DNA from: Croceibacterium atlanticum
GTDB lineage: Bacteria; Pseudomonadota; Alphaproteobacteria; Sphingomonadales; Sphingomonadaceae
Direction of reading: 5' to 3'
DNA: 64,000 nucleotides
NCBI RefSeq assembly: GCF_001008165.2
Contig: NZ_CP011452.2
Location: forward strand, 744,001-808,000
Shown: positions 1 through 7,909 of the stretch, one piece after another
How the letters are laid out: each line of letters opens with the position of its first letter
Position numbering within the stretch: position 1 is the stretch's first letter
Program-made: the position numbers and the translations under genes
The notes under the pieces: generated by a model
What the model saw: the letters and a program-made list of their open reading frames with translations, nothing else
Database searches by the model: none
What the model was told of the DNA's origin: nothing

Positions 1-376
1 AACCGACCGGCGTCACGACCATGCGAAAGGGCGAAGCGGTTTTCTGGGTGCGGCGGACGGCATCACCCAGATGAGCCAGATCGTCAGCGTCGAGCCCTGC
101 ATCCTCACCGGCGAGCTCGCTCAGATAATCAGGTAGCGCATCGAAGCCGAGCCATGCGGCGAGCCTGTCCGGCCCTTCGATCCTGCCATCCGGTCGCACC
201 AGCAGCGGGATAGCGGGCGAATCCTCGATCATGTAGGTGAGCCTGCGGGCCATGCCGCGGGCAGTCCGTGCCTGGCGGGCGCGCTTCTGGGCTGCCAGAA
301 CAAGCCATACCGCGCCAAAAGTCCAGCCTGCCAGCAGCAGGCCAAGCAATACCAGTGCGATCGGCGAGAGTTCCAT
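1..376 (-). CDS. Sensor histidine kinase, N-terminal part (cut by window start)
   Basis: An open frame starts at an ATG at 374-376 and runs leftward off the window, giving about 125 residues. It begins MELSPIALVLL, with one hydrophobic segment at about residues 5-30 and then a basic stretch. The following soluble region (LVRPDGRIEGPDRLAAWLGF) looks like the start of a PAS-type sensory domain. No kinase core is visible, so the histidine-kinase call is inferred from the TM-plus-PAS layout and from its place just downstream of ahcY on the same strand. A 12-bp hairpin lies between the two genes. No clear Shine-Dalgarno sequence precedes the start. Confidence 0.5.
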   Translation of the reverse strand, partial: MELSPIALVLLGLLLAGWTFGAVWLVLAAQKRARQARTARGMARRLTYMIEDSPAIPLLVRPDGRIEGPDRLAAWLGFDALPDYLSELAGEDAGLDADDLAHLGDAVRRTQKTASPFRMVVTPVG

Positions 377-418
377 GCGCTGTCAGCTATGCGGCGCGCA
401 CGGCGGATGCAATGGCTG

Positions 419-452
419 CCGCGCGCCTCCACACAGATGCGGAGGCGCGCGG
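419..452 (-). terminator. Strong hairpin downstream of ahcY
   Basis: A perfect 12-bp inverted repeat (ccgcgcgcctcc / ggaggcgcgcgg) with a 10-nt loop lies 15 bp after the ahcY stop. No T-tract follows on the minus strand, so it may be an attenuator or an mRNA-stabilising hairpin rather than a classical intrinsic terminator. Confidence 0.45.
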
Positions 453-466
453 TGCCTGTCTTCAGA

Positions 467-1885
467 TCAGTAGCGGTAGTGATCCGGCTTGAACGGACCA
501 TTCACCGGCACGCCGATATAATCGGCCTGCTTCTGGGTCAGCTTGGTAAGCTGCACGCCCAGCTTTTCGAGGTGGAGCGCGGCCACCTTCTCGTCCAGAT
601 GCTTCGGCAGGACGTAAACGTCGTTCTCATACTCGTCACCCTTGGTGAAAAGTTCGATCTGCGCCAGCGTCTGGTTGGTGAAGGAACAGCTCATCACGAA
701 GCTCGGGTGGCCGGTGGCGCAGCCCAGATTGACCAGGCGCCCCTTGGCCAGAACGATGATCTGCTTGCCGTCCGGGAAGGTTACCAGATCCGTACCCGGC
801 TTGATTTCCTTCCATTCGTAATTGTCCAGCGCCCCGATCTGGATCTCGCTGTCGAAGTGGCCGATATTGCAGACGATGCTCATCGGCTTCATCGCCTTCA
901 TATGTTCGGCGGTGATCACGTCTTCATTGCCGGTTGTGGTCACGAAGATGTCGCAACGCTTCGTCGCCTCTTCCATGGTGACGACTTCATAGCCTTCCAT
1001 CGCCGCCTGCAGGGCGCAGATCGGGTCGATTTCAGTAACCAGCACGCGTGCGCCGCCCTGGCGCAGCGAATCGGCGGAGCCCTTGCCGACATCGCCGAAA
1101 CCGGCAACGCAGGCGACCTTGCCCGAAAGCATCACGTCCGTCGCACGGCGGATCGCATCGACCAGCGATTCGCGGCAGCCATAGAGGTTGTCGAACTTCG
1201 ACTTGGTGACGCTGTCATTCACATTGATCGCCGGGAACGGCAGCTTGCCGGCCTTGGCAAGGTGATACAGGCGATGCACGCCCGTGGTCGTCTCTTCCGA
1301 AACGCCCTGGATGTTCTGCACGCTCTTGGTCAGATAGCCGGGCTTGCGCTTCAGGAATTCCTTCAGCGAACGCTGCATCTCGATTTCTTCGGCATTCTGC
1401 GGGTCCGGCATGGTCTCGCCGGCTTCGATGCGCGCACCCCACAGGGCGAACATGGTGGCATCGCCGCCATCATCCAGGATCATGTTGGCAGTGCAATCGG
1501 GATCTTCGTCGCTCGACCAGTCGAAGATCTTGCCGACATAATCCCAGTATTCGGCCAGGCTTTCGCCCTTCACGGCGAAGACCGGGATGCCCTGTTCGGC
1601 AATGGCGGCTGCGGCGTGATCCTGCGTCGAGAAGATGTTGCAGGTGGCCCAACGCACTTCGGCGCCCAGCGCCACGAGCGTTTCTATCAGGACAGCCGTC
1701 TGGATCGTCATGTGCAGCGAGCCGGTGATGCGCGCGCCCTTCAGCGGCTTGCTGTCACCATATTCCTCGCGCGTTGCCATCAGGCCCGGCATTTCGGTTT
1801 CGGCGATGTTGATTTCATCGCGTCCGTAACCGGCCAGGCTGATGTCTTTAATGATATAGTCGTGCTCTGCAGCTGCAGTCGCCAT
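467..1885 (-). CDS. ahcY: Adenosylhomocysteinase (S-adenosyl-L-homocysteine hydrolase)
   Basis: Cytoplasmic NAD-dependent enzyme that reversibly splits S-adenosylhomocysteine into adenosine and homocysteine, completing the activated methyl cycle. The 472-residue product is of normal bacterial length. Family signatures are visible: the ETGCNIF-like stretch here reads [18 protein letters not shown], the NAD-binding loop is AGFGDVGKG, and the C-terminus is PFKPDHYRY, the usual ending. An in-frame upstream start exists, but the ATG at 1883-1885 ([10 protein letters not shown]) is chosen because AGGAG sits about 6 nt before it. A 183-bp gap separates it from the divergent peroxiredoxin gene, so both promoters should lie there. 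Confidence 0.97.
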   Translation of the reverse strand: MATAAAEHDYIIKDISLAGYGRDEINIAETEMPGLMATREEYGDSKPLKGARITGSLHMTIQTAVLIETLVALGAEVRWATCNIFSTQDHAAAAIAEQGIPVFAVKGESLAEYWDYVGKIFDWSSDEDPDCTANMILDDGGDATMFALWGARIEAGETMPDPQNAEEIEMQRSLKEFLKRKPGYLTKSVQNIQGVSEETTTGVHRLYHLAKAGKLPFPAINVNDSVTKSKFDNLYGCRESLVDAIRRATDVMLSGKVACVAGFGDVGKGSADSLRQGGARVLVTEIDPICALQAAMEGYEVVTMEEATKRCDIFVTTTGNEDVITAEHMKAMKPMSIVCNIGHFDSEIQIGALDNYEWKEIKPGTDLVTFPDGKQIIVLAKGRLVNLGCATGHPSFVMSCSFTNQTLAQIELFTKGDEYENDVYVLPKHLDEKVAALHLEKLGVQLTKLTQKQADYIGVPVNGPFKPDHYRY

Positions 1886-2068
1886 ACACTTCTCCTGCGA
1901 TTTGGGGTGAAAGCGCTGCCGGGGCTCCACGCGGCGCCAGATTTATGCGCCGTTTATACGTTCCCTACCCTGTTCGTAAACCCCGGCTCCCCTAAACTGT
2001 TAGCCGGTTGCGTCAGGCTGCGATCCGCCTATCTACAGCTCGGACGGAGATAGAAGGATATTCCAAGC

Positions 2069-2548
2069 ATGACGATTTCCAAGGGAGACAAACTGCCCGA
2101 CGTGACGCTGGTGAAAGCCACGAGCGAAGGGCCGGAAAAGGTCCAGTCGAGCGATTATTTCGCCGGCAAGAAAGTGGCGCTTTTCTCTGTTCCCGGTGCC
2201 TTCACGCCGACCTGTTCGGCCAAGCATCTGCCGGGCTTCGTGGAAAAGGCATCGGATCTGAAGGCCAAGGGCGTGGACGAAATCGCCTGCACCGCCGTTA
2301 ACGATGCCTTCGTGATGGGCGCCTGGAACGATAGCAAGGGCAGCAAGGACATCACCATGCTGGCAGACGGCAATGGCGATTTTGCCGAAGCGCTGGGCCT
2401 GACCATGGATGGCAGCGGCTTCGGCATGGGCAAGCGCGGACAGCGTTTCTCCATGATCGTGGACGATGGCACGGTCACGGAAATCAACGTCGAAGCGCCG
2501 GGCGATTTCAAGGTCAGCAGCGCCGATCACATGCTCGGCCAGCTGTAA
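2069..2548 (+). CDS. Peroxiredoxin, Prx5 type (glutathione/glutaredoxin-dependent)
   Basis: A 159-residue thiol peroxidase of the Prx5/AhpC-TSA redoxin family that reduces hydrogen peroxide and alkyl hydroperoxides in the cytoplasm. The peroxidatic cysteine motif PGAFTPTCS is present at about residues 42-50, and the C-terminal half has the typical RFSMIVDDGTV strand. There is no fused glutaredoxin domain, so an external glutaredoxin or glutathione donor is inferred. It is divergent from ahcY and followed by a strong terminator. Confidence 0.93.
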   Translation: MTISKGDKLPDVTLVKATSEGPEKVQSSDYFAGKKVALFSVPGAFTPTCSAKHLPGFVEKASDLKAKGVDEIACTAVNDAFVMGAWNDSKGSKDITMLADGNGDFAEALGLTMDGSGFGMGKRGQRFSMIVDDGTVTEINVEAPGDFKVSSADHMLGQL

Positions 2549-2571
2549 AGAACACCGAATTCAAACGAAAA

Positions 2572-2597
2572 GGGGCGCCCGCAAGGCGCCCCTTTTT
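2572..2597. terminator. Bidirectional intrinsic terminator between peroxiredoxin and murA
   Basis: Stem ggggcgcc / ggcgcccc (8 bp) with loop cgcaa, followed by five Ts on the plus strand and preceded by AAAA. It can therefore serve both the peroxiredoxin gene and the convergent murA gene. Confidence 0.9.
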
Positions 2598-2621
2598 ACA
2601 TGGGAAATCGGCCCGGCAAGC

Positions 2622-3914
2622 CTATTTTTCCCATTTCACATCCGCGCCCAGCGACACGAAATTGTCCACGAAGTTGGGATGGGCCCGGCGGATCGGATCG
2701 GCATCGAGAATGCGCGATTCCCCTTCGATCGAGCTTGCCACCATCAGCAGGGCAATCGCCACACGGATGATATAGGGCGATGTCACGGTCGCCGGCGCCA
2801 GGGGATTGCCGCCGAAAGTGATCAGGCGATGGGGATCGCACAACAATGTGTGCGCACCGAACAGTGACAATTCGGTATGCCAGGTCAGCCCGCCTTCATA
2901 GACCTTGTTCCAGAACATGGTCTGGCCTTCCGCCTTCACGCCAAGCGCGATGAATATCGGCAGCAGATCGGCCGGGATATAGGGCCATGGCGCGGCTTCC
3001 ACCTTGGTGATCAGGTGGGAGGTGAAATTTTCCTCCACCTTCAGTTGCGGCGGCGCTTCCAGCCGGGACCAGCCATCGGCATGGCGCACTTCGGCGCCAA
3101 ACTTTTCGAAAGTGCGGTCGATCAGCGCGAAATGTTCCGGATGGCCATTGCGGACGGCGATATCGCCCCCGGTTACGGCTGCGAGCGCCAGGAAAGTGGC
3201 GATCTCGTGGAAATCCTCGGTGAAGGTGTAATCCGCGCCGCCAAGTTCCACGCCGCCTTCCACCGAAACCATGGACGTGCCCTTACCCAGGATCTTCGCG
3301 CCCATCAGCTCCAGGAAACTGCACATTTCCTGCACATGCGGTTCGCAGGCCGCATTCACGATCTGCGAAGTCCCCTTCACCGTGAAGGCGCTGAGGATGA
3401 AATTCTCCGTCGTGGTGACGGAGGCATATTCCAGCCACATCCGCGCTGCTTCGCCCTTGCCGGTGGACCGGAACACGATTTCGTGGCCGGTCTGGCTGAC
3501 ATCGGCACCGAATGCACGAAACACGGCAACATGCGGGTCAATCTCCCGCGCGCCGAGCGTGCAGCCCTTCACCTCATGTTCCAGCCGCGCTTCGCCAAAA
3601 CGATGAAGCAATCCGGGGATCATCATGATCGAAGCGCGCATCGCCTGCGGCAGCGTGGCCGTCGCGCTTTTGGAGATCGTGGAATGATCGATATCCAGCT
3701 GCTTGGCCTTCTTGTTCCATTTCACCCTGGAACCCAGCTGGCCGAAAAAATCCACGATACGGGTAACATCGGTGATTTCCGGCACATTGCGCAGCACGAT
3801 CGGTGCATCGCTCAACAATGTGGCGCATAGCACCGGCAATACGGCATTCTTGTTGGCAGATGGTTCGATACGGCCAGTCAACTTAGGACCGCCGCGCACG
3901 AGAAGCGCCGTCAT
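2622..3914 (-). CDS. murA: UDP-N-acetylglucosamine 1-carboxyvinyltransferase (MurA family, divergent)
   Basis: EPSP-synthase-fold enzyme of 430 residues that transfers enolpyruvate from PEP to UDP-GlcNAc, the first committed step of peptidoglycan synthesis. The substrate residues K22-N23 (SANKN), the PEP-binding catalytic cysteine C118 (KGCTLGAREID) and a base-like aspartate D316 (IPADL) are all present. The surroundings are unlike textbook MurA: canonical SGAKNAALP reads SANKNAVLP, and PGFPTDMQAQ reads PWPYIPADLLPIF. It may be a diverged orthologue or a second paralogue; whether another murA exists cannot be seen here. It lies downstream of folE on the same strand, 34 bp apart. Confidence 0.85.
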   Translation of the reverse strand: MTALLVRGGPKLTGRIEPSANKNAVLPVLCATLLSDAPIVLRNVPEITDVTRIVDFFGQLGSRVKWNKKAKQLDIDHSTISKSATATLPQAMRASIMMIPGLLHRFGEARLEHEVKGCTLGAREIDPHVAVFRAFGADVSQTGHEIVFRSTGKGEAARMWLEYASVTTTENFILSAFTVKGTSQIVNAACEPHVQEMCSFLELMGAKILGKGTSMVSVEGGVELGGADYTFTEDFHEIATFLALAAVTGGDIAVRNGHPEHFALIDRTFEKFGAEVRHADGWSRLEAPPQLKVEENFTSHLITKVEAAPWPYIPADLLPIFIALGVKAEGQTMFWNKVYEGGLTWHTELSLFGAHTLLCDPHRLITFGGNPLAPATVTSPYIIRVAIALLMVASSIEGESRILDADPIRRAHPNFVDNFVSLGADVKWEK

Positions 3915-3948
3915 TCCTGGATTCTCCGATAAACCGCTTCCGGCACGA

Positions 3949-4557
3949 TCAATAACCCATCAATTGCAGGACTTCCTGCCGGCTTTTGTGATCGCGGCGG
4001 AATGTGCCCATCACCTGGCTGGTTACCATATTCACACCGGGCGTACGCACGCCGCGTGCAGTCATGCAGGCATGGCTGGCTTCGATCACCACGGCCACGC
4101 CCCTGGGTTCCAGATTGTCCCAGATGCACTGGGCGACTTCGGCCGTCAGCCGTTCCTGTATCTGCAGCCGCCGGGCATAGCCGTGCAGGACACGGGCCAG
4201 CTTGGAAATGCCGACCACGCGCCTTGTCGGCAGATAGGCGATGGCCGCCTTGCCGATGATCGGGGCCATGTGATGTTCGCAATGGCTCTGGAAGGGGATA
4301 TCCTTCAGCAGGACGATCTCGTCATATCCGCCGACTTCCTCGAACACCCTTCCCAGATGTTCGGCAGGATCTTCTTCATAGCCGCTGCAATATTCTTTCC
4401 ATGCCCGCGCCACGCGGGCGGGTGTGTCCACCAGCCCTTCCCGAGATGGATCGTCACCCGCCCAGCGGATCAGGGTACGGATCGCATCCTGCACGTCTTC
4501 GGGGACAGGCGGCTTGCCACGGGGTTCATCCTCATCCGGACCGACCAAGCTGCTCAT
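3949..4557 (-). CDS. folE: GTP cyclohydrolase I
   Basis: Homodecameric zinc enzyme converting GTP to 7,8-dihydroneopterin triphosphate for folate (and possibly queuosine) synthesis. The 202-residue product contains the zinc/active-site motif SHCEHHMAP, the YLP strand followed by RVVGISKLARV, and the C-terminal TARGVRTPGVNM and RRDHKSRQEVLQL region. The ATG at 4555-4557 is chosen because AGGAA lies just upstream, although the frame stays open further. The first 26 bp overlap the end of the phospholipase D-like gene, suggesting co-transcription. Confidence 0.96.
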   Translation of the reverse strand: MSSLVGPDEDEPRGKPPVPEDVQDAIRTLIRWAGDDPSREGLVDTPARVARAWKEYCSGYEEDPAEHLGRVFEEVGGYDEIVLLKDIPFQSHCEHHMAPIIGKAAIAYLPTRRVVGISKLARVLHGYARRLQIQERLTAEVAQCIWDNLEPRGVAVVIEASHACMTARGVRTPGVNMVTSQVMGTFRRDHKSRQEVLQLMGY

Positions 4558-6106
4558 TCTTCCTAGTCTTTCTCTTCCGCTCGATACTGTCGAGCTTCGC
4601 CACGGCGCGTCCCAATAGGCTGCCCTGACGAAAAAGGCCACGCCTGCGCGGAATGATCTCGAACAGTTCTGGCGGTTCTTCCGGATCGAATGTTTCGCGA
4701 TCCACGAGTTCGCGTTCCAGTTCGCCAAGCTCTTCGGGCTGATAGGGCACCAGGCGATGATCGCGGGAATCGCCCAGCGCCGCAATCATCGCGGCCATCG
4801 ACCCCGCTTTTTCCAGCAACGGGCCCACTTCCGCCGGCGCCAGTCCGCAATGTTCGGCCAGCAGGGAATAGCGCAGGTTACGGATGACTTCTCCGCAATG
4901 GCCATTGGCGGGCCGCTTCGCATCGATGAACACGTCGCATTCGCTGTCCAGTCCCATGGAGCGATTGTTGAAATTGGCCGATCCGATGCGAACGATCTCG
5001 TCATCGACGATCATCAGCTTGGCATGGACATAGACCGGAACATCCCCGGAATAGGGGCAGTAGATGTGGAAACGGTTCTTGCTGTCCACGTCCTTCATGG
5101 CCTGGACCAGCCGTGTCCGGATCGGATCCATGGTTTGCGATTCGACCCAGCCACTGGCGCTGAGCGGGTGGACCAGCACTATTTCTGGCGGATCGTCTTC
5201 CTGCAGCCTGCGGGAAATCGCTTCGGCTATCTCTCGGGACGCGAAATACTGGTTCTCTATATAGATGAACCGCTTTGCGCGGGCGATCTGCTGAAGGAAA
5301 AGCTGCAGGATCTCGTTGACCTCCGGCCAACCATTATACTGCGCCCGGGTGCGGGCGATGCCGATCTCTACATTCTCGAATTGGGGGACGAGTTCTTCGG
5401 GCCATGCGCTGCCTGGCATTTCAGGCACGGGCTTCAACGGTTTGCCCCCCGCCCTCACCCATCTGGCACGCCCCAGCGCATCGAGCGAGCGGGCAATATC
5501 CCCTTCCATCATCATCGTCATATCGTGCCAGGGGCCGTGTTCATGACCATCCGGGCCGCGGCGCCGCGGGTCCTGCGCGCTATGCTGGCGCGTATCCCAA
5601 CGGGCCCCGGTCATGTCGATGCCGCCGCACACGGCCAGCCTGTCATCCACGATGACGATCTTCTGATGATGGCAACAGGCGAGCGGATGGACCGAATCGA
5701 ACTTGAAATCGATTCGCCCATGCAGCGCCCAGCGGGCGATATCGAGCAGCATGGTTCCGCGAGTAAGAAATTTGAGAAAGCCGAATCCCCATTTGAGGAT
5801 CCGAATCTCCAATTGCCTGTTATGGCGCGTAAGCCAGACAAAGAAGCTGCCCAGGCGCGATGGATACTGATCGCGCCAACCGCGCTGCCACCAGCGGCGC
5901 CCCTTCCTGAGATGGATGCGGGTGTCGAAATCCCATCCGATCAGCAATACCCGGCGCCGCGCCTTCAGCATCGCTTCCTGCATCAGCGCGAAATAATCTT
6001 CCGCATCCACGATAACGGAGGCGCGATCCGCCATGGCATAGCGCCATATGCCCGGCTCGGCCGAAGCATCATCGAATCCTTCGACCGGTTTCTTGTCCTG
6101 ACCCAA
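4532..6106 (-). CDS. Phospholipase D-like protein with two HKD motifs
   Basis: A 524-residue member of the phospholipase D superfamily (phosphatidyltransferase or phosphodiesterase). Both catalytic HxK(x)4D motifs are intact: H147-K149-D154 (HHQKIVIVD) and H361-K363-D368 (HAKLMIVDD), the second followed by GSANFNNRSMG. There is no N-terminal transmembrane pair of the kind found in typical cardiolipin synthases. This resembles the soluble PLD-like proteins of Proteobacteria; the substrate (phosphatidylcholine turnover or another phospholipid) is unknown. It overlaps folE by 26 bp and follows the hemerythrin-like gene by 18 bp, so the three may form one transcript. Confidence 0.9.
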   Translation of the reverse strand: MGQDKKPVEGFDDASAEPGIWRYAMADRASVIVDAEDYFALMQEAMLKARRRVLLIGWDFDTRIHLRKGRRWWQRGWRDQYPSRLGSFFVWLTRHNRQLEIRILKWGFGFLKFLTRGTMLLDIARWALHGRIDFKFDSVHPLACCHHQKIVIVDDRLAVCGGIDMTGARWDTRQHSAQDPRRRGPDGHEHGPWHDMTMMMEGDIARSLDALGRARWVRAGGKPLKPVPEMPGSAWPEELVPQFENVEIGIARTRAQYNGWPEVNEILQLFLQQIARAKRFIYIENQYFASREIAEAISRRLQEDDPPEIVLVHPLSASGWVESQTMDPIRTRLVQAMKDVDSKNRFHIYCPYSGDVPVYVHAKLMIVDDEIVRIGSANFNNRSMGLDSECDVFIDAKRPANGHCGEVIRNLRYSLLAEHCGLAPAEVGPLLEKAGSMAAMIAALGDSRDHRLVPYQPEELGELERELVDRETFDPEEPPELFEIIPRRRGLFRQGSLLGRAVAKLDSIERKRKTRKNEQLGRSG

Positions 6107-6124
6107 TGCCCCCTCCGGACCAGC

Positions 6125-6616
6125 CTATTCCTTGGCCTCTGATTCCGGCTCGGGCGTTACCTGCGCCTCACTGCATTCCTCTTGCTTCCGCCGGTCGAAC
6201 ACCTCGCGCATGTGTTCTTCGTCCTTGCGTGTCAGGTGTTTCTCGAAATCCTTGAAATGCTCGTCCTCCTCCTCGTCGATATGATGGAGGTAATCATGCT
6301 TGAGCTGCCTGAACTTGGTCAGCCATGCGCTGCTGGACATCTCGGTTGCGGCCAGATCGTTCAGCGCGGTCTCGATCTCGTGATGCTCTGCAACGGAATG
6401 ACGCGTCTCGTCCGTGGTTTCGGGCTTGCGCATCATGGTTGAATAGAGCGCCTGCTCCTCCGCCGCGGCATGGCTCTTGGCGTCGAGGGTGAAGCGCTCG
6501 AACAATTCCTTCCGCTCCGCGGTTTCACCATGGGTCTGCTCGATCGAATCAAGCAGGGCCCGCTGCCTGTCGTGGTCTTCCTTCAGACGTGCGAAAATAT
6601 CCTCGGCGGTGGCCAT
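6125..6616 (-). CDS. Hemerythrin HHE domain protein
   Basis: A 163-residue, very acidic helical protein with the HHE cation-binding pattern: H15 in KEDHDRQR, SHAAAEEQALYS, VAEHHEIE and a final HHIDEEEDEHF, spaced as in the four-helix di-iron fold. Members sense or carry oxygen, nitric oxide or iron; which applies here cannot be told. The charged C-terminal tail (residues about 145-163) looks disordered. It lies just upstream of the phospholipase D-like gene on the same strand. Confidence 0.85.
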   Translation of the reverse strand: MATAEDIFARLKEDHDRQRALLDSIEQTHGETAERKELFERFTLDAKSHAAAEEQALYSTMMRKPETTDETRHSVAEHHEIETALNDLAATEMSSSAWLTKFRQLKHDYLHHIDEEEDEHFKDFEKHLTRKDEEHMREVFDRRKQEECSEAQVTPEPESEAKE

Positions 6617-6714
6617 GATCGCTCCTTCTCTCTGCTTGCATCTCTAACCGGCAAACAGAGGCGGAGTTCCGGCACCACGCCCGGGGCTGTGAAGAAAGAA
6701 TGAGGCCCAAAAAC

Positions 6715-6750
6715 ATTCGGGCGCTTCCTCGTGTGAGGAAGCGCCCGAAT
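6715..6750 (-). terminator. Intrinsic terminator of tRNA-Arg
   Basis: A perfect 16-bp inverted repeat (left arm ATTCGGGCGCTTCCTC) with a 4-nt loop begins only 3 nt after the encoded CCA of the tRNA. On the minus strand it is followed by GTTTTTGGG. Confidence 0.88.
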
Positions 6751-6753
6751 AAT

Positions 6754-6830
6754 TGGCGCGCCCGAAAGGATTCGAACCTCTGACCCCCAGATTCGTAGTC
6801 TGGTGCTCTATCCAGCTGAGCTACGGGCGC
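6754..6830 (-). tRNA. tRNA-Arg, anticodon ACG
   Basis: The minus strand reads GCGCCCGTAGCTCAGCTGGA at the 5' end and has an anticodon stem-loop CCAGA-CTACGAA-TCTGG with anticodon ACG. A T-arm AGAGGTTCGAATCCT and the acceptor strand CGGGCGC follow. The discriminator base is G and the CCA is encoded. It is 77 nt long. It serves CGU/CGC/CGA codons after A34 deamination. Confidence 0.97.
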
Positions 6831-6884
6831 GCTGGAGGGCCGCCAATAGGCAGGTGATTCAGACTTGGCAATAGGCTGTGACAA

Positions 6885-7310
6885 CTAAGTTGCGAGATCA
6901 GCAAAAAACTGGCGATCCATCGGTGGCATTCGCAGCGCTGCCGCCTCTTCCATGCTGAACCAGCCCCAGAGCTGACCCTCCCTGCCTTCGGGCACCCCGG
7001 TCCACGCAGCACAATGATAGAGATGGAGTTCAATCTGCCGGGCCTGCGCTTCGGAATGCTCCTGCGCCTGTGCACATGCGCTCATGCAGGCGGGATCAAG
7101 CGACAGGCCGAGCTCTTCCTCAATTTCGCGGGCGAGCGCGAATTCGTGGGTTTCCCCCGGTTCAACCTTGCCGCCCGGAAATTCCCATTGCCCGCCGTGA
7201 TGCTTGTGAGCCGGCCGCTGTTGCAAAAGCAGACGGCCTGCATCGTCACGAATCACTGCGGCCACGACCTGCATGGCAACGGTCATTTCATCCGGGAAAG
7301 TTTGTTCCAT
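6885..7310 (-). CDS. mutT: MutT-type NUDIX hydrolase (8-oxo-dGTP diphosphatase)
   Basis: Hydrolyses oxidised nucleoside triphosphates such as 8-oxo-dGTP to monophosphates and so limits transversion mutations. The NUDIX box is complete: GGKVEPGETHEFALAREIEEELG matches Gx5Ex7REUxEExGU. The start is uncertain: the ATG at 7308-7310 gives 141 residues (MEQTFPDEM), while an ATG at 7284-7286 has a better GGATGA sequence before it. The true N-terminus is probably close to MQVVAAVI, which begins the fold. It is divergent from the first Flp gene. Confidence 0.88.
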   Translation of the reverse strand: MEQTFPDEMTVAMQVVAAVIRDDAGRLLLQQRPAHKHHGGQWEFPGGKVEPGETHEFALAREIEEELGLSLDPACMSACAQAQEHSEAQARQIELHLYHCAAWTGVPEGREGQLWGWFSMEEAAALRMPPMDRQFFADLAT

Positions 7311-7372
7311 CAACGATTCGTTAGCACAGAACTGCAACTGAGGGATCATTCCGGAGGTTTGGAGGTCTGGCA

Positions 7373-7555
7373 GTGCGCAAAACAGGTTTCATTACGCGCC
7401 TCATGCGCGACCAGGCAGGCGCCACCGCCATCGAATATGGCCTGATCGTCGCCCTTATCGTGATCGCGATCATGGGCGCACTCCAAAGCATGGCAACCGG
7501 ATCCACCGACATTTGGGAAACGATCTCCGCGAGATCCACCGATGTGATGAATTAG
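7373..7555 (+). CDS. Flp/Fap-type pilin 1
   Basis: A 60-residue prepilin for the Tad (tight adherence) type IVb pilus. A short basic leader ends before the G|ATAIEYGLI processing site, with the conserved Glu-Tyr pair, followed by one hydrophobic helix (LIVALIVIAIMGAL). Translation starts at GTG with GGAGG about 7 nt upstream. A second pilin gene follows 93 bp later. No tad/cpa assembly genes lie in this window, so these depend on a locus elsewhere. Confidence 0.9.
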   Translation: MRKTGFITRLMRDQAGATAIEYGLIVALIVIAIMGALQSMATGSTDIWETISARSTDVMN

Positions 7556-7648
7556 GCTTTTCTCAACATTTGCCACTTAAAAATCGAGGAGCTTGATCCG
7601 AAACGGGTGGGTCAAGCCGGGTACCGAAGACTGACCAGGAGACACAAG

Positions 7649-7825
7649 ATGAAGTTCTTCAACAAACTGCTCCGTGACGAGCAGGGCGCCACCGCCATCG
7701 AATACGGCCTGATCGCCGCCCTGATCGCCGTTGCTGCGATCACCGCGATGCAGAGCCTCGGCAACGAGCTCAACACGACCTTCACGACCGTCAGCGACAC
7801 GCTGGAAACGTCGAACACCGACTAA
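7649..7825 (+). CDS. Flp/Fap-type pilin 2
   Basis: A 58-residue Flp prepilin starting at the ATG at 7649 (MKFFNKLLRDEQ) with AGGAGA upstream. The processing motif G|ATAIEYGLIAAL is identical at its core to that of the upstream copy, and the tail is longer and Thr/Ser-rich (TTFTTVSDTLETSNTD). It is a tandem paralogue of the gene at 7373. The strong terminator just after it suggests a dedicated, abundant pilin transcript. Confidence 0.92.
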   Translation: MKFFNKLLRDEQGATAIEYGLIAALIAVAAITAMQSLGNELNTTFTTVSDTLETSNTD

Positions 7826-7852
7826 GTCTTTAACGGACTTATCCCAAGCGAA

Positions 7853-7885
7853 GGGCGGCAGGTTTCCCTGCCGCCCTTTTCTTTT
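7853..7885 (+). terminator. Intrinsic terminator of the pilin genes
   Basis: Stem gggcggcagg / cctgccgccc (10 bp) with a 4-nt loop, followed by ttttctttt on the plus strand. Confidence 0.9.
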
Positions 7886-7909
7886 GCCCGGCAAGCAGGC
7901 CCCGCCGCC

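Noticed and set aside
389-2053. Long plus-strand open frame opposite ahcY
   Set aside because: Antisense shadow of ahcY, which has a clear start and signature motifs.
1886-2068. Possible S-adenosylmethionine or S-adenosylhomocysteine riboswitch before ahcY
   Set aside because: The 183-bp gap was read for conserved riboswitch cores and no convincing structure was found; a covariance search would be needed to settle it.
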